A DNA stretch of 13,465 nucleotides from an uncultured Acidobacteriota bacterium (lineage in GTDB: Bacteria; Acidobacteriota; Vicinamibacteria; Vicinamibacterales; UBA8438). The position numbers and the translations under genes were made by a program. The notes below the pieces were generated by a model, which saw only the letters and a list, made by a program, of their open reading frames with translations, ran no database searches and had not been told where the DNA came from. Location: the NCBI GenBank assembly GCA_913043805.1, contig CAJWMX010000024.1, forward strand, positions 1 to 13,465. Direction: 5' to 3'. Below, piece after piece: positions 1-8,417 of the stretch (position 1 is the first letter of the stretch; each line of letters opens with the position of its first letter).

Positions 1-34
1 AATTCGAGCGCGCCCGCTAGCAGCGGCGGTCGGT

Positions 35-1297
35 TCAGAGGTCGAAGTCGTCGAGTCGAATCTGCTTGGACGCGTGGAGGCCGCGCGCCGAGACCCCGAG
101 CACGCCGAGGAACCCTTCCGCGTCGGTATGGTCGAACTCACCGACCCCCTCCATCGACGCGTCGTCGGGAGAGTAGAGGATGTGATCGAACTCCGCCTTG
201 GCGAAGTCGACGTGCCCTTTGTAGATGTCGAGGGTCAGTTCGCCTTCGATTCCATCGGAAAACGACCTGATCGCCCTGATGGCGGCCGCCGTGCTGGGAT
301 GGAACCAGGCCGCCTCGTAGATCTGTCGCCCCACGATGTTTGAGAGCGTCTTGTAGAGCTCGAGTGACCTCCGGTCGAGGATCAGCTGATAGATGTAGTC
401 GTAGGCCACCTGCAGGAGCTGCATCCCCGGCTGCTCATAGACGCCCCTCGACTTGATCCCGACGTATCGGTTCTCGACGGCGTGAATCCCGATGCCCACC
501 CCGTTGCGCCCGGCGAGCTGATTCAACCGACCGAAGAGCGGAACTAGTTCGAGAGGTTCACCGTCGACGCGGACCGGAATGCCGCCGCTGAAGCCCAGCA
601 CGACGCGGGTGGTCTCGTCGGGGGCGTCATGCGGATGCACGCCAAACTGGGGCGTGATGAAGCGTGGCCCGACGTCGAGTTGCTCGAGCTTTCCCGCCTC
701 GTGGGTCAGGCCCAGGAGATTGGCGTCGGTGCTGTACGGCTTGTCCCGGGTGGCGCGGACCGAGATACCCTTCGACTCGCAGTAGTCGATCATCTCGGAT
801 CGACCCGGAAACTCGGTCAGGAAGGCCGGGTCGCGCCACGGGGCATAGACCCGAATGTTGGGGTCCAGCATGTTCGCGTAGAGCTGAAAACGGGTCTGGT
901 CGTTGCCCCGACCGGTCGCGCCGTGTGACAGCACGTCGACATCGTGGTCCCGAAGCACCGGGAGCGCCTTGCGGGTGGTCACGGCGCGCGCGATGCCCGT
1001 CGTGTTCAGGTAACCACCTTCGTAGGCTCCCCCACAGATGACCAACAGCACCCCGGCTTCAGCCAGCGCCCGTCGCCCGTCGACGAGGGTGAAGGTCGCC
1101 GCCCCGGCCGCCCGCATCCGGGTCTCGATGTCGTCGATGTTCTCCTCGTCGGGTTGACCGAGATCGGCGGTGCAGCAATGCACCCGCACCCCGTGGTCGC
1201 TTGCCCAGCGAGTGAACGTCACGCTGTCGAGACCGCCCGACACCAGGGCCACGACGCCCTGCCCCTTCAACTCCTCGATACCGATCCTGTCCGCCAT
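35..1297 (-). CDS. argG: Argininosuccinate synthase (E. coli-type, divergent signatures)
   Basis: The predicted 420-residue cytoplasmic enzyme would join citrulline and aspartate using ATP to give argininosuccinate, the penultimate step of arginine synthesis. Visible features are the PP-loop SGGLDS at residues 20-25, ADLGQPDEE at 44-52, YLNTT at 96-100, GATGRGNDQTRF at 126-137 and a YSTDANLLGLTHEA block, all in the order seen in E. coli ArgG. Two hallmark positions differ: the usual SGGLDT(S) reads SGGLDSV, and the usual GxTxKGND has Arg130 in place of Lys. It may therefore be an ArgG-related paralogue rather than the housekeeping enzyme. The ATG at 1297 is preferred because the frame upstream is only a shadow of the next gene. 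An SD-like TAGGAA lies 5 bases before the start and contains the stop codon of the upstream dehydrogenase gene, so translation is probably coupled. The gene ends in TGA, and an in-frame TAG follows five codons later (17-19). Confidence 0.93.
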   Translation of the reverse strand: MADRIGIEELKGQGVVALVSGGLDSVTFTRWASDHGVRVHCCTADLGQPDEENIDDIETRMRAAGAATFTLVDGRRALAEAGVLLVICGGAYEGGYLNTTGIARAVTTRKALPVLRDHDVDVLSHGATGRGNDQTRFQLYANMLDPNIRVYAPWRDPAFLTEFPGRSEMIDYCESKGISVRATRDKPYSTDANLLGLTHEAGKLEQLDVGPRFITPQFGVHPHDAPDETTRVVLGFSGGIPVRVDGEPLELVPLFGRLNQLAGRNGVGIGIHAVENRYVGIKSRGVYEQPGMQLLQVAYDYIYQLILDRRSLELYKTLSNIVGRQIYEAAWFHPSTAAAIRAIRSFSDGIEGELTLDIYKGHVDFAKAEFDHILYSPDDASMEGVGEFDHTDAEGFLGVLGVSARGLHASKQIRLDDFDL

Positions 1298-1302
1298 GTT
1301 CG

Positions 1303-1308
1303 TTCCTA
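1303..1308 (-). promoter_or_regulatory. SD of argG overlapping the stop of the upstream gene
   Basis: On the minus strand the sequence reads CCG TAG GAACGAAC ATG. The TAG that ends the PQQ dehydrogenase is also the start of a TAGGAA Shine-Dalgarno-like element placed 5 bases before the argG ATG. The 8-base gap leaves no room for a promoter, so argG is almost certainly translated from the same message. Confidence 0.6.
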
Positions 1309-3261
1309 CGGAAGCGCCAACGCCAACAGCCGCGCCTCCCCGCCGGTGCCACCCGCGATCACCAGATACTGTGTGCCTTCGTGTTGGTAGGTCACCGGAT
1401 TGCCGGCCGGGACCAGTGGCAGGTCCACCGAGCCAATGTGGTTGCCCGAGGCCTTGTCGTAGGCGCTGACGGTTCGCGAGCTCTGGTTGACGTCCTCGTA
1501 GCCCCGTCCCCCGTGGTTCATGATGAGGAGCGTCGGGGTTACCAGCGGTCCCGAGCTGATGCCACCACCGCCGCCCAGTGGACCCAGATTGAGGTGCGCC
1601 AGCGACTCGTGATTCCGAGGGCCGTCTCCGTGCGGGGTCTGCCAGTCGTGATCGCCGGTGTTCAGGTCGATCGCCGTGACCCGCTTGTAGGGCGGCTTGA
1701 AGAGCGGCAGTCCGGCGGGGCCGGTCAGCCCGGTGCCCCACGGATCGGTGAAGTAGCCGATCGTGGCCGGTGGGTCGTACTTGATCAGGTCCACCAGGAT
1801 CAGCGTGCTGGACGACGAGACGAAGAGCTGGCCGGTTTCGAGGTCGACGGCCGAACCCTGCCAGTTGGCGCCGCCGCCGGCGCCCGGCACCTGGATGAAG
1901 GGCAGGCCGGTCCCGCGCAGCACCGGAGGCGAGAAGATCGGGCCAAATCGGGCCCGGCTTTCGATGATCTCGAGCGCCTCGGCGCGGATCTCCGGCGTGA
2001 AGTCGATCACGTCGTCGATGCTCATGCCCTGCCGGTCGAACGGCGCCGGCTTTGTCGGGAACGGCTGCGTGGGTGAATACCACTCGCCAGGCACGTCGCC
2101 CTGCGGCACCGGTCGTTCCTCGATCGGCCACACCGGCTCACCGGTGACCCGGTCGAAGACATAGGTGAACGCCTGCTTGCTGACCTGGGCGATCGCCTTG
2201 ATGTCGCGGCCGTCGACGTTGAGGTCCAGCAGGTTGGGGCCGGTGGGGAAGTCCCAGTCCCAGAGACCGTGGTGAATCGCCTGGAAGTGCCAGGCGCGCT
2301 GCCCGGTCTCGATGTCGACGGCGACGATGCTCTCGGCGAACAGGTTGTCGCCGGGGCGCATCCCGCCATACCAGTCGTTCGAGGGGGTCCCGGTCGGCAG
2401 ATAGACCAGGCCGAGCTCTTCGTCCACGGCCATGTAGGACCAGACGTTGCTGTGCCCGCTGTAGCGCCACGACTCGTTCCCCCAGCTGTCGACCCCGAAG
2501 TCATCTCCTTGGGGAATCGTCCGGAAGATCCACTTCATCGCGCCGGTGTGGGCGTCGTAGGCCCTGACGTGCCCGGGTGGCGCCTCGCGGAGCCGAATGT
2601 TGGTGTCCTGGACGATGCTGCCGACGATGATGGTGTCGCTAGCCACCGCCACCGGTGACGAGTAGGTCATCCGGGTGGTGTCGACCTCACGCTCGTATCC
2701 CTGCGTCAGGTCGACGTAGCCGTTCTCCCCGAAGTCCGGGTCGACCGCGCCGGTCCTCGCGTCGAGCGCCACCAGTTTGAGGTCGTGGTTCGCAAAGAAG
2801 ATGCGGGTGTCGTCACTTTCATCGTCGGCCCAGTAGGTCAGCCCTCGATGCCGCCAGCCCATGTTGGGCGGGCGCTCCATGTAGTCGTAGATGCGCGGGT
2901 CGTAGGACCAGACCAGTTCGCCGGTTCCGGCGTCCACCGCGGCGGCTTGTCCGAGCGCGGTGCTGACATAGACCAACCCGTTCGCCATGAGTGGCGACGA
3001 CATGAACGCGCTGGGGCGGATGTTTTCCCGTTCGGCGACGACCGCCTGCGACAGCGAGTCCCAGCTCCAGGCCAGTTCCAGATCGGTGAAGTTCTCCGCC
3101 GTGATCTGGTCGAGCGGGGAGTACTTGGAGTTGGCGGGATCGCGCCCGAAGGCGTGCCATTCCCCGTCGGGGACCTGGGCGGCTCCGGTCGTCGGTGAAC
3201 CCAACGCGAAGGCCATCCCGCAGAGCCAGACACGAAACACCGGTCGAATGCCGAGATGCAT
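1306..3261 (-). CDS. Exported PQQ-dependent dehydrogenase (membrane GDH-like, no haem domain)
   Basis: This is a 651-residue periplasmic eight-bladed propeller of the quinoprotein glucose/alcohol dehydrogenase superfamily, expected to oxidise a sugar or alcohol with PQQ. An N-terminal Sec signal ends near residue 29 (TTGAAQ). The mature protein opens with EWHAFGRDPANSKYSPLDQI (34-53), the classic first blade of membrane glucose dehydrogenases. HHGLWDWDFP (330-339) and VSKQAF (360-365) place Asp335 and Lys362 27 residues apart, the same spacing as catalytic Asp466 and Lys493 of E. coli Gcd. It lacks the five N-terminal membrane helices of Gcd and has no CxxCH, so electrons must pass to a separate carrier, possibly the cytochrome domain of the upstream gene product. 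The start is well supported: TAGGAG lies 6 bases before the ATG and a TATAAT box further upstream. The substrate cannot be read from the sequence. An SGL-type or purely structural propeller is less likely given the conserved active-site pair. Confidence 0.9.
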   Translation of the reverse strand: MHLGIRPVFRVWLCGMAFALGSPTTGAAQVPDGEWHAFGRDPANSKYSPLDQITAENFTDLELAWSWDSLSQAVVAERENIRPSAFMSSPLMANGLVYVSTALGQAAAVDAGTGELVWSYDPRIYDYMERPPNMGWRHRGLTYWADDESDDTRIFFANHDLKLVALDARTGAVDPDFGENGYVDLTQGYEREVDTTRMTYSSPVAVASDTIIVGSIVQDTNIRLREAPPGHVRAYDAHTGAMKWIFRTIPQGDDFGVDSWGNESWRYSGHSNVWSYMAVDEELGLVYLPTGTPSNDWYGGMRPGDNLFAESIVAVDIETGQRAWHFQAIHHGLWDWDFPTGPNLLDLNVDGRDIKAIAQVSKQAFTYVFDRVTGEPVWPIEERPVPQGDVPGEWYSPTQPFPTKPAPFDRQGMSIDDVIDFTPEIRAEALEIIESRARFGPIFSPPVLRGTGLPFIQVPGAGGGANWQGSAVDLETGQLFVSSSSTLILVDLIKYDPPATIGYFTDPWGTGLTGPAGLPLFKPPYKRVTAIDLNTGDHDWQTPHGDGPRNHESLAHLNLGPLGGGGGISSGPLVTPTLLIMNHGGRGYEDVNQSSRTVSAYDKASGNHIGSVDLPLVPAGNPVTYQHEGTQYLVIAGGTGGEARLLALALP

Positions 3262-3295
3262 CAGCTACTCCTAGGCCAAGGCCTGAAGAGTGCTG

Positions 3296-3301
3296 ATTAT
3301 A
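3296..3301 (-). promoter_or_regulatory. Consensus -10 box (TATAAT) before the PQQ dehydrogenase-argG pair
   Basis: The 77-base gap between the two quinoprotein genes holds a perfect TATAAT on the minus strand, about 35 bases before the ATG at 3261. That would give a 5' leader of roughly 28 bases. The expected -35 position reads CGAGCC, which is not a match to TTGACA, so activation or an alternative sigma factor may be needed. It is an AT-rich island in GC-rich DNA, and suggests that the PQQ dehydrogenase and argG can be expressed apart from the upstream gene. Confidence 0.4.
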
Positions 3302-3338
3302 GTGCCGCGACCTGAGTAGGCTCGGCGGGCCAGCGTTC

Positions 3339-5192
3339 CTACTCCACGCCGAACGCGAAGAGGAGGTTCCCCGGCATGAAGCCGAAGGCGCCGTAGCCGG
3401 ACACGACGTAGACCATCCCATTGGCGACGGTCGGTCCGGCGCCGTTGATCGCGCCGCCCCGTCCCTCGACACCGTTCACCGTCGTGAACTCCCGTCCGGT
3501 GTCGAAGTCCCAGATCACCTCGCCGGTGTCGACGGCGTGTGCCCGGAGGTGTCCGTCGAGGCTCCCGGCGAGCGCGACGCCCGGGATCAGCGTCATCGCG
3601 GCCGGCTGCGCCGTGTGGCAGCCTTTTCGGCCACCACACGTGTCCTGCACCGGTGGGGCATGCCAGACGACCTCACCGTCGTCGACGTTGAGCGCCGTGA
3701 CGCCCCCAGCTTCGCCGGGCGGCGCTTCGATGGCGTCGGACAGAGACACGAACACGTTGGTCCCGTCGGAGGCGAAGCCCCATTCGATGCCGCCGAGGAT
3801 CCCGCCCTCGGAGACTCGAGTCTCCCAGACGATCTCTCCAGTTTCGGGGCGCATCCCGTACATCACGCCGGATTTCTGGCCGGCCAGCAACAGGTCCTCG
3901 CCATCGCGCGTGATGAGAATGGGAGCACTGCCGTAGTCCACGTCGGGACCGTTCGCCTCGGGGCAGTTCGCTCGCATGATCGGGTTGTCGCCGCTGGGTA
4001 GTCCGGGAATCAGCCCGCTGACGCAGGCGACCATAAACGCGTCACCCTCGGTCGTCTGGTTGATCCACTGAATCTCCCCGGTGTCCATGGACATCGCGAT
4101 GACGGCGTCGCTCTCGGGGGCGGCCGGGTCCGAGTAGGCGTCCCCGGTCGCCACGTAGAGCAGGTTGCGGTCCGGGTCCAGGGTCGGCGCCGACCAGAGG
4201 CCGGCGCCGGACGGACCATAGTTCTGGGCGCCGGCCGCGTTGATCCGGGTCGGCTGCGGCTCCTCCTGTATGACGAAGGTCTTCCAGATCTGCTCGCCGG
4301 TCGCCGCGTCGAGCGCGACGACGCTGCCCCGGAACGTGCAGCACTCGTAGCGGGGGTCGGCGGCCGAGACCTCTTCGAGCGACGAGACCGGCACGTAGAG
4401 GCGGCCGTCGTGCAGGGTCGGCGAACCGGTGAGCAGCGATGCCGGGTGGTCCTCGACGGTGGTCGACCACTGGAGGTCCCCGGTCTCGACGTCAATGGCG
4501 TGGGCGGTCGCCAGCGCGTCTCCGAAGTAGGCGGTGTAGCCCCCGCCCGCCGTTGGACCGACGGAGATGGCGGTGCGGACCGAGGCGGGCGCCTCGTGCA
4601 CCCAGTGGACGCATCCGGTGGCGGCGTCGAGTGAGTAGACGAGTCCGCTACGGGTGCCGACCAGCGTCCGGTCGCCGACGATCGCCGCGGCTGATCCCGA
4701 ATCGGTGACCCCCGGGAAGGCGAAGACCCACTTCAGCTCGAGTCGTTCCACGTCATCGGCCGTGAGCCCAGGCTCCGGCTGATAGCGGCTGTTCGATAGA
4801 TCGACGCCCCATCCGTTCCAGGCCGTGCCGGACAGGTCGATGGCGGGCGCGGCGTCGGCCGAGCAGAATGCGCTCTCGGGGAGGGCGGCGAGCGGCGAGT
4901 CGAGGCTCCCGCTCGGCTCCTCGGCGAGGAACTCGGCGACGGCCCGGCGCTCACCGGCGGTCAGCGCGGCGCCGAACTGCCGCATGGCTCCCGAGGTGAG
5001 CGCCTGCTGGATCTGCTGGGCCGAGCGCTCGCGCAGCGCGTCGCGGGTTGGCATGCGGGGCAACGAGTCGTCGTGGCACCGCGCGCAGCTCGCGGCATAC
5101 ACGGCGGCGCCCTCGGCCGTCGGTTGCGCCAGCGCCACACTGGCCGAGGCGAGGCCGGTCACGAGCAACGTCACGATGAATCGATGTAGCAC
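3339..5192 (-). CDS. Exported quinohaemoprotein, PVA-dehydrogenase-like (cytochrome c + PQQ propeller)
   Basis: This 617-residue periplasmic protein resembles polyvinyl-alcohol dehydrogenase (cytochrome), which oxidises secondary alcohols with PQQ and passes electrons to its own haem c. A Sec signal (1-22, ending ALAQ) precedes a cytochrome c domain with CARCH at 36-40 and a probable axial Met70. The propeller starts at WNGWGVDLSNSRYQ (125-138), a PVA-dehydrogenase hallmark. Adjacent cysteines at 284-285 (YECCTFRGS) match the vicinal disulfide next to PQQ in quinoprotein alcohol dehydrogenases, and CGGRKGC (519-525) is also typical of this family. I chose the GTG at 5192 because GAGAGGA sits 7 bases upstream and the signal peptide starts there; the ATG at 5309 would add 39 residues with no signal-like character. 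The gene lies 77 bases upstream of a second quinoprotein that lacks a haem. Real polyvinyl alcohol need not be the substrate, because this family is broad in environmental bacteria. Confidence 0.88.
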   Translation of the reverse strand: MLHRFIVTLLVTGLASASVALAQPTAEGAAVYAASCARCHDDSLPRMPTRDALRERSAQQIQQALTSGAMRQFGAALTAGERRAVAEFLAEEPSGSLDSPLAALPESAFCSADAAPAIDLSGTAWNGWGVDLSNSRYQPEPGLTADDVERLELKWVFAFPGVTDSGSAAAIVGDRTLVGTRSGLVYSLDAATGCVHWVHEAPASVRTAISVGPTAGGGYTAYFGDALATAHAIDVETGDLQWSTTVEDHPASLLTGSPTLHDGRLYVPVSSLEEVSAADPRYECCTFRGSVVALDAATGEQIWKTFVIQEEPQPTRINAAGAQNYGPSGAGLWSAPTLDPDRNLLYVATGDAYSDPAAPESDAVIAMSMDTGEIQWINQTTEGDAFMVACVSGLIPGLPSGDNPIMRANCPEANGPDVDYGSAPILITRDGEDLLLAGQKSGVMYGMRPETGEIVWETRVSEGGILGGIEWGFASDGTNVFVSLSDAIEAPPGEAGGVTALNVDDGEVVWHAPPVQDTCGGRKGCHTAQPAAMTLIPGVALAGSLDGHLRAHAVDTGEVIWDFDTGREFTTVNGVEGRGGAINGAGPTVANGMVYVVSGYGAFGFMPGNLLFAFGVE

Positions 5193-5240
5193 GATGGTGT
5201 CCTCTCGAACGGTTGCCAGTCGACGGCCCCGGCCCAATCG

Positions 5241-5266
5241 GTATCTCGACGCAGTATCGCAGATAC
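5241..5266. promoter_or_regulatory. Candidate operator in a divergent promoter region (GTATCT-N14-AGATAC)
   Basis: The 115-base gap between the divergent quinohaemoprotein and AsmA genes holds a 6-base perfect inverted repeat, GTATCT at 5241-5246 and AGATAC at 5261-5266. A third GTATC lies between the arms. Just before the AsmA start is AATAAT (5283-5288), a possible plus-strand -10. The spacing suits a dimeric regulator, but a 6-base arm can occur by chance and no regulator gene is nearby. Confidence 0.25.
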
Positions 5267-5307
5267 GGCCCGGTCGCCTCGCAATAATCAGCGCCTCGGC
5301 GTTTTCC

Positions 5308-7119
5308 ATGAAGAAGCTCCTGCTCGCGTTCCTGGCGCTGGCCCTGGCCGCGGTGGCCGCCGGCTCGGTCTACTTCTTCGGGCTGCCCGCCCGGGTGGCC
5401 GCGGATCTATCCTCGTTCCTCACCGAACGTACCGGCCGACAGGTCGAGATCGCCGGCCTCGGTTGGTCGTTCACGCCGGCATTGCATCTGGAGGGCGAGG
5501 GCATCGTGGTGGGCAACGACCGGCCCGGCGTGCCCCCCCCCTGGTGGAGCTCGGCGCCTTCAGTCTCGATGCGAGCTTCCGCGACCTCCGGGCGTCGCCC
5601 CGTCGCATCTCCTCCATCCGGCTCGAAGAGCTCCGGGTACACATCGCTCGCGGAGGACCGGACGCTGAAGGACAAGAGGAGCCGACGTCGGCGGTGGTTG
5701 CTCCATCCACCGAGCCGCCGTCGACCGGGACGCCCATGGTGATCGACGAGCTTGTCGCCGACCGGGTCACGCTCGAGATCGGTTCGTCGAGTCCGGCCAA
5801 CGCTCCTCGAGTGTTCGACATCCACCGGCTCACGCTGGATTCGCTGGCGCTCGACCGCGAGGTCGGGTTTGCCGCCGCGTTGACGAACCCGAAGCCGATT
5901 GGCGAGGTTGAGACCCGCGGGCGTTTCGGCCCGTGGAATCGAGGTCGGGTCGCTGACACGCCGATCTCGGGCGTCTACCAGTTCACCCAGGCGGATCTGG
6001 GCGAGTTCAACGGCATTGCCGGACTGCTCGATTCGACTGGCAGTTTCGGCGGGACCTTCGGCCAGATCGAGGCCGAGGGCGAGGCGGCCATTCCGGACTT
6101 CCAGGTCACGGCGGGAGAAGTGGTTCCGCTCGACGTGACGTTCGAGGTCGGGGTCGGCGACGATGGCGGCGATGTCCAGCTCCGTTCGGTGTTGACCCGC
6201 TTTCTCGATTCGGTGCTCGACACCACCGGCGAGGTCGTCAGGGTCGACGAGGTGGATGGTCGCCGCGTGATCGTCGACGTCACCACCGACGACGCCCGGA
6301 TCGAGGATCTGGTGCGGTTCACGCTGAAAGGGGACACGCCTCCGCTGACCGGACGGATTGATCTGACGACGCGGCTGGAGATTCCACCCGGAGACGATCG
6401 TCCGGTGATCGAGAAGATGCTGCTCGATGGAGAGTTCGTCATCGACGAGGCGCGTTTCTCGAACCTCGACGTGCAGAAGACGCTGAGCCAGATCAGCCGG
6501 ATCGGCGGCGGGGCCCCGGCCAGCGGCGGAGAGGCGGGGACCAGCGTGGTCTCGAACCTGGCGGGCGTGTTCGCGATGTCCGAGGCGCGGCTCGAGTTTC
6601 CCCGAATCAGCTTCTCGATTCCGGGGGATGGCCGTGCGACTCGGTGGCACCTACGGGCTGCGGGACGGCGCGCTCGACCTCGGTGGTGAGCTGCACCTGG
6701 ACCGTGCGGCGTCGCAGCTGGTGCCCACCGAGCGCCTGCCGGAGCTGGTTGCGCCGTGGGTGCGCCTGTTGGATCCGCTGTTTCAGCGAGGAGAGGAATC
6801 CGCCGGCACCGTGGTGCCGATCACGATCTCGGGCACCCGGAGCAGCCCGAGGTTCAGGGTCGAGGTGGCCGAGCTCAAGCCGGACTGCTACGCAGTTCCA
6901 GGCGTGTGGGGTGGAACTGCCGAGGGCCCTGTGACCGACGACGCAACGCCGGCAGGCGGGATGCCCCGCCCGAAACCCTATTTCGCGGACAGGCGCCAGA
7001 GCGACGAGCGGGTGCGGATGATGAGGCTGCCACGTAGGATGGCCGGGCTCGACATCGCCACCTCGCCCAGTGAATTGGTTCCCACCAGGTCGAAGTTGTT
7101 CTCCGGATCCAGCACGTAG
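5308..7119 (+). pseudogene. AsmA-family envelope protein, reading frame broken by two indels
   Basis: AsmA-like proteins are anchored in the inner membrane by one N-terminal helix and carry a large periplasmic part; relatives bridge the envelope for lipid transport or outer-membrane homeostasis. The start MKKLLLAFLALALAAVAAGS is the membrane helix, followed by LTERTGRQVEIAGLGWSFTP, the usual AsmA opening. The frame is lost in a run of nine C (5533-5541) and continues one base back at LVELGAFSLDASF. It is lost again at GGGGG (6623-6627) and resumes at MAVRLGGTYGLRDGALDLGG, a standard AsmA C-terminal block following SFSIPG. A missing base and an extra base would cancel, so the last segment is in the start frame. 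Repaired length is about 603 residues, normal for short AsmA proteins. The tail after TISGTRSSPRF is less certain and overlaps the convergent gene by 142 bases. No SD is visible before the ATG. This may be a live gene with sequencing errors. Confidence 0.8.
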
Positions 7120-8417
7120 GTATCGCCGTCCTCGCTCAGCACGAAGATCTTCCCGTTGTAGGCCCACGGTGAGGCGGTGAAGCCTCCGGTACCTCGCGCG
7201 ACGCGACGCCGTACTTCCTGGCTCAGCACCTGTCGTTCGGTGAAATACATCTCTTCGCCCGTGTTGGCGTCGTGCACGGTGAAGAAGCCCTGGTCAAGCA
7301 GGGTGAAGTAGTAGTCCCCGTAGACCAGCGGCGTCGGATGGTACGGACCCGCCTGGTTCTGGTACCAGACGATGTGATCGTTGCTGGTCTGGCCGTCGGC
7401 GAGGGTGATGTCGCCCGACGCGCCGGGGCGGATGGCGAAGACCGGCCGGACCTGGTCACCGACGTACCCCGATGTGACATACAGCAGACCGTTGGCGCTG
7501 AACGGTTGTGGAATCGAGATGGTGTTCAGACCGGTGAAGTGCCACAGCAGGTTGCCGTCGAGGTCGTACGCGCGGACGCGGTCGCTGCCCGCGGTGATGA
7601 GCTCCGTTCGGCCGTCGTGTTCCCAGACGAACGGCGTCGACCAGTTGGTGCCCTCGTCGCGGTCGGCGCGCCACTGCTCCTCGCCTGTCGCGGTATCGAG
7701 CGAGACCACATACGACTGGTTGTCATTGTCGTTGACGATGAACAACTGGTCGCCGTGGAGCGCGGGCGAGGCGGCCGGGCCCCAACCCAGTCGCGTGTCA
7801 GCCGCTTCGAAGGTTCGTTCCCACAGCAGCTCACCGTCCAGGCTGAGGGCGTACACGCCGACGTTGCCGAAGTAAGCGTACAGCCGCTCACCATCGGTGA
7901 CCGGTGTAGCCGACGCGTAGGTGTTCTTGAGGTGTCGGTCGAAGTCGGGCGGTCCGGCGTGGACTTCCGTGCTCCACAGCTGCCGGCCCGTATCGAAGTC
8001 GAAGGCCTGGACCAGCCAGTGATGGTCCTCCTCCTCCCGTTCCATCAGGTCGCCAGGCCCGGGTGCTTCGAATCGTGGGTCGTTGTTAGTCTCGGGCGAG
8101 CCGAACGGGAAGTACAGACCCATTCGTGGCTCCGCCAGCTCACCGTCGTTGACGACCGTGGTCAGGAAGATGCGGTCGCCCCACACCACCGGCGACGACC
8201 AGCCGAGCCCGTCCACGGCGGCCTGCCAGACGACGTTGTCGGTGTCGCTCCAGGACACGGGCAGGCGGGCGTCGTCGCCCGCGACAGGGACGGCGTCGCT
8301 GCCTCGGAACGCCGGCCAGTTCTCGCCCTCCTGGGCGGCGGCCGACGACGGGAGCGCCAGGGCGAGTGCGCTGGCGAGGATCAGGGCGGTCGAAAGACGC
8401 AGTGAGAGTCGAGTCAT
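6978..8417 (-). CDS. Exported PQQ-like beta-propeller protein of unknown function
   Basis: This 479-residue exported protein is built of PQQ/BamB-like propeller repeats. A Sec signal runs over residues 1-28, ending SSAAA before QEGENWPAFRG, the typical opening of environmental outer-membrane-biogenesis-like or PQQ_2 propellers. Repeated blade motifs of the form A-x-D-x-x-T-G-x-x-x-W are visible, such as AFDFDTGRQLW, SLDTATGEEQW and VHDANTGEEM. It has no CxxCH and no GDH-type active-site pair, so catalysis is not supported; a scaffold, a sensor or an unassigned enzyme are all possible. The ATG at 8417 is chosen because it opens the signal peptide. No clear SD precedes it, and the upstream part of the open frame is a shadow of plus-strand genes. 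Its stop lies inside the tail of the convergent AsmA frame. It starts only 10 bases from a divergent small ORF, across an AT-rich palindrome. Confidence 0.87.
   Translation of the reverse strand: MTRLSLRLSTALILASALALALPSSAAAQEGENWPAFRGSDAVPVAGDDARLPVSWSDTDNVVWQAAVDGLGWSSPVVWGDRIFLTTVVNDGELAEPRMGLYFPFGSPETNNDPRFEAPGPGDLMEREEEDHHWLVQAFDFDTGRQLWSTEVHAGPPDFDRHLKNTYASATPVTDGERLYAYFGNVGVYALSLDGELLWERTFEAADTRLGWGPAASPALHGDQLFIVNDNDNQSYVVSLDTATGEEQWRADRDEGTNWSTPFVWEHDGRTELITAGSDRVRAYDLDGNLLWHFTGLNTISIPQPFSANGLLYVTSGYVGDQVRPVFAIRPGASGDITLADGQTSNDHIVWYQNQAGPYHPTPLVYGDYYFTLLDQGFFTVHDANTGEEMYFTERQVLSQEVRRRVARGTGGFTASPWAYNGKIFVLSEDGDTYVLDPENNFDLVGTNSLGEVAMSSPAILRGSLIIRTRSSLWRLSAK

Noticed and set aside
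1..5. AATTC at the window start as an EcoRI cloning end
   Set aside because: It may be chance, and nothing else in the window supports a clone boundary.
1298..2131. N-terminal extension of the argG frame (about 278 extra residues, minus strand)
   Set aside because: It is an out-of-frame shadow of the PQQ dehydrogenase gene, with low-complexity Arg/Pro/Gly content and no domain; ArgG homology begins at the ATG at 1297.
3614..3637. CGGRKGCH in the quinohaemoprotein as a second haem site
   Set aside because: The spacing is CX5CH, not CXXCH, and the block is a known propeller feature of PVA-dehydrogenase-like proteins.
5370..6650. 426-residue open frame opposite AsmA (minus strand)
   Set aside because: It has a skewed Arg/Asp/Pro/His composition typical of GC-rich antisense frames and no recognisable domain, while the plus strand shows clear AsmA blocks.
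7272..8405. 377-residue plus-strand frame across the propeller gene
   Set aside because: It is antisense to a clear exported propeller gene; its Val/Arg/Gly-rich content and lack of motifs mark it as a shadow.
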